Shown one piece after another: positions 1-5,488 of a DNA stretch of 8,787 bases. The position numbers and the translations under genes are program-made. The stretch is from Richelia sp. UBA3308 (GTDB lineage Bacteria > Cyanobacteriota > Cyanobacteriia > Cyanobacteriales > Nostocaceae), in assembly GCA_002361335.1 (NCBI GenBank), contig DESS01000344.1, forward strand, positions 1 to 8,787. The letters are read 5' to 3'. Position 1 is the first letter of the stretch, and the number at the start of each line of letters is the position of its first letter. The notes under the pieces were generated by a model. It was given only the letters and a program-made list of their open reading frames with translations, was not told the origin of the DNA and made no database searches.

Positions 1-1
1 A

Positions 2-52
2 CCATCAATTCGTCGTGCAAGCTATTTTATCTCCACAGAAGAAAATTCATAG
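2..52 (+). CDS. Possible 3' end of a gene entering from the left
   Basis: One frame is open from the left edge to a TAG at 50-52 and reads PSIRRASYFISTEENS. The composition looks protein-like, with a faint resemblance to the C-terminal RxSxxxxxTEEE stretch of class V aminotransferase-fold enzymes, but 16 residues are too few to identify anything. Another frame stays open longer (to about 356) but runs through a palindromic repeat and over the antisense of the CDF gene, so it is not believable. This is a weak call made only because nothing else explains the left edge. Confidence 0.2.
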   Translation, partial: PSIRRASYFISTEENS

Positions 53-135
53 TGTGAAGCTTGAGTGGGAGATTGTTGCAGTATTTCAAATAATACGCTG
101 GGGAGATTTTGTAGCAGCGTGTAAAAGATTTGTTT

Positions 136-188
136 GTAGTTGCGCTTTAGCGCTCCTCTCGTTGTGTTCAGCGCTAAAGCGCAACTAC
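136..188. repeat. Perfect 18-19 bp inverted repeat (dispersed palindrome type)
   Basis: The arms GTAGTTGCGCTTTAGCGC (136-153) and its exact complement (171-188) flank a 17-nt spacer; one further pair (154/170) extends the stem to 19. Palindromes built on GCGCTTTAGCGC are, from memory, widely dispersed in Nostocales genomes, so this is more likely a mobile palindromic repeat than a gene-specific site. A TTTTT run at 194-198 on the plus strand would let it act as a terminator for a gene from the left. It also lies 35 bp beyond the stop of the broken CDF gene on the minus strand, without a T-run in that direction. Confidence 0.7.
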
Positions 189-222
189 GAGCCTTTTTAT
201 AAGTATTTATCAAAAAGAGTAT

Positions 223-842
223 TTAAGCCAAAGCTCTCCAAGACTGTGAAAGTACCTTCCCTGCTGACTTTGCGAACACAAACGTTAATAACAACCCTAC
301 TGCTAAATCAGGGAGTACTAATCCTGCTGCTACAAGAACAGAGATATTGGCAATGATGTCATTTCTCGAACATAACCACACAGAAGACATATTTAGATTA
401 TCCTTTCGATGCCTAGCTAATAACAGCAAACAGACTAAATTGGCAAGTAATGCCATCACTCCAATCGTATTCATAATGCTTGCTTCTGGAGTTACACCGG
501 AAAAGAATTGATAGATAGCTCTGGCAAAGACTGCGATACACCTTCGGTGTCGGCTTCGCCTATCGCAAATACAAACATGATGATTCCCTTCAGAAATGCC
601 GATCCAGCTTGAGCTTTACTACCCTTATTAATCACGTACAAACTGCTTGCGTAAACCAAAGTATCACCCAGCATATCGAGGGAGTCTCCAGTCAAAGATA
701 TCGAATCCGCACGAATACCTGCTCCAAACTCAACAAAGAACATCACGAGGTTGATCAACAAAACTACCCAAAGAACATTGGCTTGCTGTTTTTTCAGCTT
801 CGTTAGCTCACAACCTTTGTTTTGACAGCAGTTATCACTCAT
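223..842 (-). pseudogene. Short CDF-family cation efflux transporter, frameshifted
   Basis: Two open segments in different minus-strand frames together make one short cation diffusion facilitator (about 200 aa, no cytoplasmic C-terminal domain). The N-terminal part starts at 842, has a Cys-bearing leader (C5, C6, C11), then membrane segments and the metal-site stretch GDSLDMLGD. The C-terminal part carries MSSVWLCSRNDIIAN and the last membrane segment (PDLAVGLLLTFVFAKSA), ending at the TAA at 223-225. The break coincides with a 34-bp palindromic repeat (533-566). Removing 26 bp there restores a single frame reading FVFAIAVFARAIYQFFSGVTP through the junction. About seven residues also seem to be missing between AAGLVL and PDLAVG, judging by family memory, which suggests further decay. 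An AGGA ribosome site lies 5 nt before the ATG, behind an intact ArsR-type operator. Role before loss: probably export of Zn, Cd or Co from the cytoplasm under control of the upstream sensor gene. Confidence 0.85.
533..566. repeat. 34-bp cloverleaf-like palindromic repeat (SDR type) inside the CDF gene
   Basis: The outer stem GCGATA (533-538) / TATCGC (561-566) encloses two small hairpins, CACC-TTC-GGTG (539-549) and GGC-TTC-GCC (552-560). The ends GCGAT and ATCGC overlap into the octamer GCGATCGC (HIP1, a highly iterated cyanobacterial site), so the likely event is insertion of 26 bp into a HIP1 site. This fits the small dispersed repeats described in Nostoc/Anabaena genomes (about 21-27 bp). 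Because 26 is not a multiple of 3, it breaks the host gene. Confidence 0.8.
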
Positions 843-867
843 AATTTTCCTATTATTCGATTATTCT

Positions 868-893
868 AATATTCAAACGAACATTTGAATGTT
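868..893. promoter_or_regulatory. 12-2-12 ArsR/SmtB/CadC-type operator
   Basis: AATATTCAAACG-AA-CATTTGAATGTT is an imperfect palindrome with 10 of 12 pairs; its core ATTCAAA (871-877) / TTTGAAT (884-890) is perfect. This is the spacing and TTCAAA/TTTGAA character of CadC and SmtB family operators. It lies 26 bp upstream of the CDF start codon on the minus strand, between the sensor gene and the transporter gene, so it would regulate the transporter rather than the sensor. Confidence 0.75.
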
Positions 894-932
894 CTCACAA
901 AAAAAGTTTATTTTCAGATTGCTTATAATTAC

Positions 933-1310
933 TTACTCAGCAAGTTGCTTTAATGTATAGTAAAGAACTTCTGCTATAGGTTGGTCTTTAAGAGAATAGT
1001 AAACTAGCTTGCCATCGTTTCTATACTTGAAAATTTTGAGGTCGCGTAGTTTCCGCAGGTGATGAGAGGCAGACGCAATCTTGATATCAAGCAGGGAAGC
1101 CACATCGCACACGCAAAGCTCTTGACCATTACTCAAAGCGTGGAGAATCATTAAGCGCGATTTATCAGCTAAAGCACTAAAAAGAATTTGAGCATTTTCG
1201 ATAATATCATCTCCCGGCAGTGCTTCACCAACCTCTTGCACTAATTCCGAGTTAAAACACCGGGTTTGACAAATGTCGCTTTCCTTGGCTTTAGTCACAA
1301 ATCTTGACAT
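933..1310 (-). CDS. ArsR/SmtB-family metal-sensing repressor, CadC-like (alpha3N type)
   Basis: A 125-aa winged-helix protein. The helix-turn-helix runs from about residue 62 to 96 (ELCVCDVASLLDI, then IASASHHLRKLRDLKIFKYR), followed by the wing NDGKLVYYSL. Its cysteine pattern matches CadC: an N-terminal C-x3-C (C14, C18) plus C-V-C (C66, C68) in the recognition-motif region, which in CadC form the alpha3N site for Cd, Pb and Zn. The alpha5 zinc site of SmtB seems not to be retained, since D109-Q-P111 stands where SmtB has D-x-H. Known family role: a dimer that represses efflux genes and falls off DNA on binding metal. It lies just upstream of the CDF gene on the same strand with a 90-bp gap holding the operator, so it is most likely that transporter's repressor. 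Its own promoter must lie in 1311-1412, shared with the divergent thrS. AztR-like is an equally good name; the exact metal cannot be read from sequence. Confidence 0.93.
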   Translation of the reverse strand: MSRFVTKAKESDICQTRCFNSELVQEVGEALPGDDIIENAQILFSALADKSRLMILHALSNGQELCVCDVASLLDIKIASASHHLRKLRDLKIFKYRNDGKLVYYSLKDQPIAEVLYYTLKQLAE

Positions 1311-1382
1311 ACACGAGGTTTTACAACTTAATTATAGCTGTTTATGATAATCGGTTTATTTTTGTTACTACCCAAAAAAGCC

Positions 1383-1413
1383 TTTACATCAAACCAACTT
1401 TTTGCGCTATCAT
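1383..1413 (+). promoter_or_regulatory. Candidate sigma-70-type promoter for thrS
   Basis: TTTACA (1383-1388) and TATCAT (1408-1413) are reasonable -35 and -10 hexamers but are 19 bp apart, slightly long. The -10 abuts the Zur-like box, so a bound repressor would cover the start of transcription. No experimental start site is known here, so this is only a candidate. Confidence 0.35.
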
Positions 1414-1427
1414 GATAACGATTCTCA
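1413..1427. promoter_or_regulatory. Zur-like operator ahead of thrS
   Basis: TGATAAC-G-ATTCTCA fits the 7-1-7 inverted repeat of cyanobacterial Zur boxes (TGATAAT-N-ATTATCA) at 12 of 14 arm positions; as a palindrome it pairs 5 of 7, plus one extra flanking pair (1412/1428). It ends 12 bp before the thrS ATG. Fur boxes look similar (GATAATGATAATCATTATC), and the sequence also fits a Fur box moderately. The zinc-enzyme content of the operon is the reason for preferring Zur. The box is between the divergent sensor and thrS genes and could in principle affect both. Confidence 0.7.
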
Positions 1428-1439
1428 TTCTAATTGCAT

Positions 1440-3302
1440 ATGGTCAGTTCATTATCCCAATCTCAGGAAGGCTTGCAAGAACAAGATGCCCAAAAGCTTG
1501 AGCGGATTCGTCATACTTGTGCTCATATCATGGCTATGGCTGTACAAAAGCTTTTTCCGGGGACAAAAGTTGCAATTGGACCAGTTACCGATACGGGTTT
1601 CTACTACGATTTTGATTGTCCTGTAAGTATTACGACCGATGATTTAGGAAAAATTGAAGCCCAAATGCGGCGAATAATCAAAGCAAATTTACCTATTATT
1701 CGCGAGGAGGTAGAAAGGGAAGAAATAAAAAAAGAAATTGCAGCTTTAAATGAACCATATAAGTTAGAAATTTTAGAACGAATTCCTGACCAAGAAATAA
1801 TTAGTCGTTATTTTATTGGTAGTCCTGATGCTGGTAATAGAGAATCATCATTAGTTGCTGTAGATAATGTAAATAATACAAAATCTAATCAAGCAGATAG
1901 TTATTGGTGGGATTTATGTGCGGGACCCCACGTAAATTTTACTGGACAAATTAATAAAAAAGCGTTTGCATTATTAAACCTTGCGGGTGCATATTGGCAA
2001 GGTGATGAAACCAAGCCAATGTTACAGCGTATTTATGGTACAGCTTGGGAAACTCCAGAAGAATTACAAAGTTATTTAAAACAAAGAGAAGAAGCATTAA
2101 AACGCGACCATAGAAAATTAGGTCAACAATTAGATTTATTTAGCATTCAAGAAGATGCTGGTGGAGGGTTAGTATTTTGGCATCCAAAAGGTGCAACAAT
2201 TCGCTACATAATTGAAGAATATTGGCGCAAATCTCACATAGAATCTGGTTATAAATTACTATATACACCCCATATTGCTAATTTAGATTTATGGAAAACA
2301 TCGGGTCATTACGATTTTTATAATGAAAATATGTTTGATTCGATGGAAGTGGAAAAACAAGCTTATCAAATAAAGCCGATGAATTGCCCATTCCACGTTC
2401 TGACTTATAAAAATAAACTACATTCCTATCGAGAATTACCACTAAGATGGGCGGAATTAGGAACCGTTTATCGTTACGAACGTTCTGGAGCGCTACATGG
2501 TTTGATGCGGGTGCGTGGCTTTACTCAAGATGATGCTCATATCTTTTGTTTACCGAATCAAATCGCTGACGAAATTTTAGGAGTATTGAATCTGACCGAG
2601 CAGATTTTATCTGATTTTGGTTTTAATAATTACGAAATAAATCTTTCTACTCGTCCCAGTAAATCAGTAGGGACAGATGAGGTGTGGGAGTTAGCAACTG
2701 CGGCTTTAAAGGAAGCATTGGATAGTAAAGGTTGGAATTATATTATTGATGAAGGTGGCGGTGCTTTTTATGGACCAAAAATAGATATAAAAATTCAAGA
2801 TGCCATTGGTCGTTTGTGGCAATGTTCGACGATTCAGGTAGATTTTAATTTACCTGAAAGGTTTGATATGCAATATGTTGCTGCTGACGATACTAAAAAA
2901 CGACCAATTATGATTCATCGGGCAATATTTGGTTCAATAGAACGTTTTTTTGGAATTTTAATTGAGAATTATGCGGGTGATTTTCCTTTGTGGTTAGCGC
3001 CAATTCAATGTAGATTATTACCAGTCAGCGATGAAGTACGAGAATATGCAGAATCCGTAGCGAAGGAATTGCATAAAGAAGGATTAAGAGTAGAAGTTGA
3101 TGGTAGTGGAGAAAGATTAGGTAAACAAATTCGTAATGCTGAATTAGAAAAGATTCCTGTAGTTGCTGTAGTTGGAAAACGAGAGATGGAAAACCAAAAT
3201 TTAAGCGTGCGTACCCGAAAAGCTGGGGATTTAGGAGCGCTATCAATCAATGAAACAGTTACTTATTTGCAATCAGCTATTGCGTTGAATTCAACTATTT
3301 AG
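1440..3302 (+). CDS. thrS: Threonyl-tRNA synthetase, TGS-less, probably the zinc-starvation paralogue
   Basis: Charges tRNA-Thr with threonine in the cytoplasm. From the ATG at 1440 it has 620 residues, against about 640 for bacterial ThrRS with a TGS domain; it begins directly at the editing (N2) domain. Editing residues are in place: H25 and H29 (HTCAH), C160 and H164 (CAGPH). Residues about 125-156 form an insertion typical of cyanobacterial ThrRS. In the class II core, motif 2 is RYERSG (345-350), motif 3 runs from HRAIFGSIERF (493), and the catalytic zinc ligands are C316 (MNCPFH), H367 (DAHIF) and H493. The anticodon domain fills about 520-620. A TTG at 1434 is in frame two codons earlier; ATG is preferred, though no Shine-Dalgarno is visible. 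The Zur-like box and the downstream COG0523 gene suggest this is the equivalent of Anabaena T2, a second ThrRS induced in low zinc and reported to proofread poorly. Whether a T1 copy exists elsewhere cannot be seen. Confidence 0.97.
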   Translation: MVSSLSQSQEGLQEQDAQKLERIRHTCAHIMAMAVQKLFPGTKVAIGPVTDTGFYYDFDCPVSITTDDLGKIEAQMRRIIKANLPIIREEVEREEIKKEIAALNEPYKLEILERIPDQEIISRYFIGSPDAGNRESSLVAVDNVNNTKSNQADSYWWDLCAGPHVNFTGQINKKAFALLNLAGAYWQGDETKPMLQRIYGTAWETPEELQSYLKQREEALKRDHRKLGQQLDLFSIQEDAGGGLVFWHPKGATIRYIIEEYWRKSHIESGYKLLYTPHIANLDLWKTSGHYDFYNENMFDSMEVEKQAYQIKPMNCPFHVLTYKNKLHSYRELPLRWAELGTVYRYERSGALHGLMRVRGFTQDDAHIFCLPNQIADEILGVLNLTEQILSDFGFNNYEINLSTRPSKSVGTDEVWELATAALKEALDSKGWNYIIDEGGGAFYGPKIDIKIQDAIGRLWQCSTIQVDFNLPERFDMQYVAADDTKKRPIMIHRAIFGSIERFFGILIENYAGDFPLWLAPIQCRLLPVSDEVREYAESVAKELHKEGLRVEVDGSGERLGKQIRNAELEKIPVVAVVGKREMENQNLSVRTRKAGDLGALSINETVTYLQSAIALNSTI

Positions 3303-3323
3303 AGTTAATTTCAGCTATTAAAT

Positions 3324-3351
3324 AAGGTCATCAAACAAAGGTCATCAAACA
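3324..3351 (+). repeat. Perfect 14-bp tandem duplication at a ribosome binding region
   Basis: The unit AAGGTCATCAAACA occurs twice head to tail (3324-3337 and 3338-3351), ending two bases into the ATATG that holds the next start codon. Each unit carries an AAGG core that could pair with 16S rRNA; the nearer one is about 11 nt from the ATG at 3353, a long but usable spacing. It may be a slippage duplication that changed the spacing or number of ribosome sites. Confidence 0.8.
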
Positions 3352-3352
3352 T

Positions 3353-3613
3353 ATGAGTTTTTCTTTGGGAAAACAATCTCAAAAAGCGAGTTCTTTAGAA
3401 ATCCACCAAATTAAGCAATGGATTTATCAAGCTTTGGAAATTGATGATGAAATTTCTATTTCCTTAAGTCAGCTACAATGTACTGAACCTGGATGTCCAC
3501 CAATTGAAACGGTAATTAATGTGATGAGTGATCCCGTACAACAATACAAAATTCACAAATCTATTGCCCAAATCGAGTATACAGATATCAGTTTGCTCAA
3601 GCTGGATAAATAA
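3353..3613 (+). CDS. Conserved 86-aa protein of unknown function with C-TEPG-CPP-E motif
   Basis: No function can be assigned. The protein is small, soluble and probably single-domain: a helix near residues 15-29 (LEIHQIKQWIYQALEI), a strand (ISISLSQLQ, 34-42), then the motif C43-TEPG-C48-PPIETVI, a second strand/helix, and KIHKSIAQIEYTDI near the end (66-79). The C-x4-C pair next to acidic residues could bind metal, or the segment could be a docking peptide. From memory, small proteins with a CxEPGCPPxETV motif recur beside COG0523 GTPase genes in several bacterial phyla. Its place between thrS and DUF1636/COG0523 genes, 50 bp from thrS and 25 bp from the next gene, puts it in the same probable operon. 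A partner or client-adaptor of the chaperone is a reasonable guess, not shown. Confidence 0.85.
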   Translation: MSFSLGKQSQKASSLEIHQIKQWIYQALEIDDEISISLSQLQCTEPGCPPIETVINVMSDPVQQYKIHKSIAQIEYTDISLLKLDK

Positions 3614-3638
3614 TCTTTATTATTGAATTTGATCTAAT

Positions 3639-4016
3639 ATGGCTTCTCACACATTATTTGTTTGTAAATCCTGTTACTTTTCAGCTACACAACGGGATTA
3701 CATGGGCGAAAGAGGTGGTAAACATTTATTAAGTGAGTTACTAAAATTGTATCAGCAATGGTCGTTAAGATCTGAATTTTTAATTGCAGAAGTAGAATGT
3801 TTAAGTGCTTGTAAAAGACCTTGTGCTGTAGCGTTAACTGCTCCAAACAAAACTAGTTTAATGTTTGGTGATTTACCACCATTAGAAAGTGCAGCAGATA
3901 TATTGAAATTATGCGAAAAATATCGTGCTAGGACTAATGGTATAGTTCCACGAAATGAACGACCAGAAGTTTTGCAAAAAGGGATATTAGCACGAATTCC
4001 AGCACCAATAGACTAA
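3639..4016 (+). CDS. DUF1636 family Cys-rich putative metal-binding protein
   Basis: A 125-aa soluble protein. An N-terminal C9-x2-C12 (LFVCKSC) and a central C54-x3-C58-x3-C62 (ECLSACKRPC), plus C92, fit the DUF1636 family, predicted to have a thioredoxin-like [2Fe-2S] ferredoxin fold. No signal peptide or membrane segment is seen. Members are often found beside CobW/COG0523 genes, as here (76 bp ahead of the GTPase). The biochemical role is unknown; an Fe-S or zinc-binding partner of the metallochaperone is an inference from context. The start at 3639 (MASHTLFVCKSC) places the first Cys pair at the usual distance from the N-terminus; no good Shine-Dalgarno precedes it. Confidence 0.88.
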   Translation: MASHTLFVCKSCYFSATQRDYMGERGGKHLLSELLKLYQQWSLRSEFLIAEVECLSACKRPCAVALTAPNKTSLMFGDLPPLESAADILKLCEKYRARTNGIVPRNERPEVLQKGILARIPAPID

Positions 4017-4081
4017 TCTAAATAGAAAATCTATTTTGCTGCTAAATAATCTGACAAAAATCAAAACCTAGTAATAAATAC

Positions 4082-4087
4082 AAGGAG
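4082..4087 (+). promoter_or_regulatory. Strong Shine-Dalgarno of the COG0523 gene
   Basis: AAGGAG, 5 nt ahead of the ATG at 4093, is the clearest ribosome binding site in the operon. The other plus-strand genes have weak or no such site, so this one suggests higher translation of the GTPase and fixes its start. Confidence 0.75.
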
Positions 4088-4092
4088 AAATT

Positions 4093-5178
4093 ATGACTCA
4101 ACTAACTGCACCCAAATCTGATATTATTCCCGATATTCCAAAACGAGGAATGCCTGTTACTATTATTACGGGATTTTTAGGTAGTGGTAAAACAACATTA
4201 CTCAATCAAATTCTTCAGAACAAAGAAGATTTGAAAGTTGCTGTACTTGTAAATGAATTTGGTGATATTAATATTGATAGTCAGTTACTCATTTCTACTG
4301 AAGATGACATGATGGAACTGAGTAACGGTTGTATTTGTTGTAGTATTAACGATGGATTAGTTGATGCAGTTTATCGTGTTCTAGAAAGAGATGACCGTAT
4401 TGACTATATGGTCATAGAAACTACAGGTGTAGCTGACCCATTACCAATTGTTTTAACTTTTCTAGGTACAGAACTCAGAGATTTCACCAATGTGGATTCC
4501 ATATTAACTCTAGTTGATGCAGAAGCTTTTAACAGCGAACATTTCCAAAGTGAAGCTGCTTTAAAACAGATAACTTATGGTGATATTATCCTCCTCAACA
4601 AAACTGATTTAGTTGGTGAAGAAAAATTAGGAGAGCTAGAAAGTTTTATTAAGGAAACTAAAGATAGTGCAAAAATTCTCCGCACTTCTTACGGTAAGGT
4701 TGCTTTACCATTAATTTTAGATGTGGACTTGACTCCTAAAAATGAATATTCTTCCTTGATTGAGGAAGATAGTCACGAACATGATCATCATCACCACGAT
4801 CATCATGATCATGATCACGAACATGATCATCATCATCACGAACACCATCACCACGAACACCACGATCATCATCATCACTCAAATCATCTAGAAAACGATG
4901 GATTTGTTTCCATTTCTTTCCAGAGCGATAAACCTTTTGATGTCCATAAATTTGAGACATTTCTTAATGAAGAAATGCCAGAAAATGTGTTTAGAGCCAA
5001 GGGTATCCTGTGGTTCAGCGATAGCGAACTGCGACATATTTTTCAACTCAGCGGTCCTCGCTATCAACTTAATGCTGATGAATGGTCTACCACAAACCGT
5101 CAAAACCAGCTAGTGTTCATCGGTCGCAACTTGGATAAACATGAAATTCATTCTCAACTTAACAATTGTTTATTATAA
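4093..5178 (+). CDS. COG0523 (CobW-like) GTPase, putative zinc metallochaperone with His-rich tract
   Basis: A 361-aa cytoplasmic G3E-family GTPase. Visible motifs: Walker A GFLGSGKTT (27-35), the metal-binding GCICC (79-83), ETTG (109-112) followed by VADP, and NKTD (169-172). Residues 228-262 are only His and acidic (25 H, 10 D/E), and residues about 269-361 form the CobW C-terminal domain (VSISFQS..FDVHKFETFL to the C-terminus). Known role of zinc-linked COG0523 proteins (ZigA, ZagA, ZNG1): GTP-dependent delivery of zinc to client enzymes during deficiency. ZagA of Bacillus subtilis supports FolE, and a folE gene is next door here. The His tract could store or capture zinc. Last gene of the thrS operon; its own Shine-Dalgarno is strong. 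Cobalt or nitrile-hydratase subfamilies share the motifs, but context favours zinc. Confidence 0.95.
   Translation: MTQLTAPKSDIIPDIPKRGMPVTIITGFLGSGKTTLLNQILQNKEDLKVAVLVNEFGDINIDSQLLISTEDDMMELSNGCICCSINDGLVDAVYRVLERDDRIDYMVIETTGVADPLPIVLTFLGTELRDFTNVDSILTLVDAEAFNSEHFQSEAALKQITYGDIILLNKTDLVGEEKLGELESFIKETKDSAKILRTSYGKVALPLILDVDLTPKNEYSSLIEEDSHEHDHHHHDHHDHDHEHDHHHHEHHHHEHHDHHHHSNHLENDGFVSISFQSDKPFDVHKFETFLNEEMPENVFRAKGILWFSDSELRHIFQLSGPRYQLNADEWSTTNRQNQLVFIGRNLDKHEIHSQLNNCLL
4774..4878 (+). repeat. CAT/CAC-rich low-complexity tract encoding the His-rich linker
   Basis: A run of 35 codons made only of CAT/CAC with GAT and GAA. It resembles a trinucleotide expansion with the units ATGATC, CATCAT and CACGAA repeated, so its length probably varies between strains by in-frame slippage. 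It lies between the GTPase domain and the C-terminal domain, where COG0523 proteins tolerate variable His-rich linkers. Confidence 0.85.
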
Positions 5179-5192
5179 TTAAGATAGTGTTA

Positions 5193-5326
5193 ATAATTCA
5201 GGACTTACGGGATTGTCACAAGACTAGGGTGGTGCGTGACGCTACAAGGTTGATCAATTCGTTCAAATTCTTGCCAGAGTACAGCACCCTACAAAAAATA
5301 TGCCAGTTGCGTAAGTCCTATAATTA
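5193..5326. mobile_element. 120-bp MITE-like element with near-perfect 7-bp target duplication
   Basis: Terminal inverted repeats AGGACTTACG (5200-5209) and CGTAAGTCCT (5310-5319) bound a 120-bp non-coding element; similarity continues inward (AGGACTTACG-NN-A-N-TG on both ends). An inner pair AGGGTGGTG (5226-5234) / CAGCACCCT (5282-5290) pairs with one mismatch. Flanks ATAATTC (5193-5199) and ATAATTA (5320-5326) look like a 7-bp target duplication with one change. No ORF is inside, so it would need a transposase in trans. The AGGACTTACGCA end is a familiar repeat in Nostocales. It sits between the two zinc operons. Confidence 0.75.
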
Positions 5327-5353
5327 TTGGTTGTTAAATAGTTAGTTGAATAA

Positions 5354-5413
5354 CAGTAAATACACCCAGAAATTAGATTTTATTTTTCTAGTTTCTGGGG
5401 TGATATTTTACTG
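5354..5413 (+). terminator. Long hairpin between the COG0523 gene and folE
   Basis: Left arm 5354-5376 (CAGTAAA-TA-CACCC-AGAAA and on) pairs with right arm 5387-5413 (to TTTTACTG), with small bulges and a T-rich loop of about ten bases. It is the strongest hairpin in the plus-strand spacer after the COG0523 gene. No uridine run follows directly, so it is not a classic intrinsic terminator; it could be a terminator, an RNA stabiliser or a remnant of another palindromic element. It lies upstream of the folE Zur-like box, so it is likely not in the folE leader. Confidence 0.45.
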
Positions 5414-5451
5414 CATATATTTTCATAAATATCAACTAACAACAAAGCCGG

Positions 5452-5466
5452 TGATAATTATTAACT
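5452..5466. promoter_or_regulatory. Zur-like operator ahead of folE
   Basis: TGATAAT-T-ATTAACT matches the cyanobacterial Zur box TGATAAT-N-ATTATCA at 12 of 14 arm positions, with a perfect left arm. It ends 22 bp before the folE ATG at 5489. The GATAAT inside it could double as a -10 element, which would make repression by simple occlusion. Together with the box before thrS it implies that both operons answer to the same repressor. Confidence 0.75.
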
Positions 5467-5488
5467 AAAAAGCAATCAAATTAAAAAA

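Noticed and set aside
15..356. Open frame of 113 codons on the plus strand at the left edge
   Set aside because: It runs through the 136-188 palindrome and the antisense of the CDF C-terminal part; its translation is Leu-rich nonsense with no recognisable domain.
1345..1351. TGATAAT half-site upstream of the ArsR-type gene
   Set aside because: The right arm (GGTTTAT) does not match a Zur box, so it is probably chance in AT-rich DNA.
1434..1439. TTG start two codons before the thrS ATG
   Set aside because: In frame but adds only M-H, lies closer to the operator, and has no ribosome site to favour it over the ATG.
4020..4036. AAATAGA-AAA-TCTATTT hairpin between the DUF1636 and COG0523 genes
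   Set aside because: Only 7 nearly all A-T pairs with no real U-run; too weak to call a terminator inside a probable operon.
4736..4960. Minus-strand open frame rich in Asp/Arg opposite the His tract
   Set aside because: It is the antisense of the CAT/CAC repeat; its low-complexity translation is a shadow of the His-rich linker.
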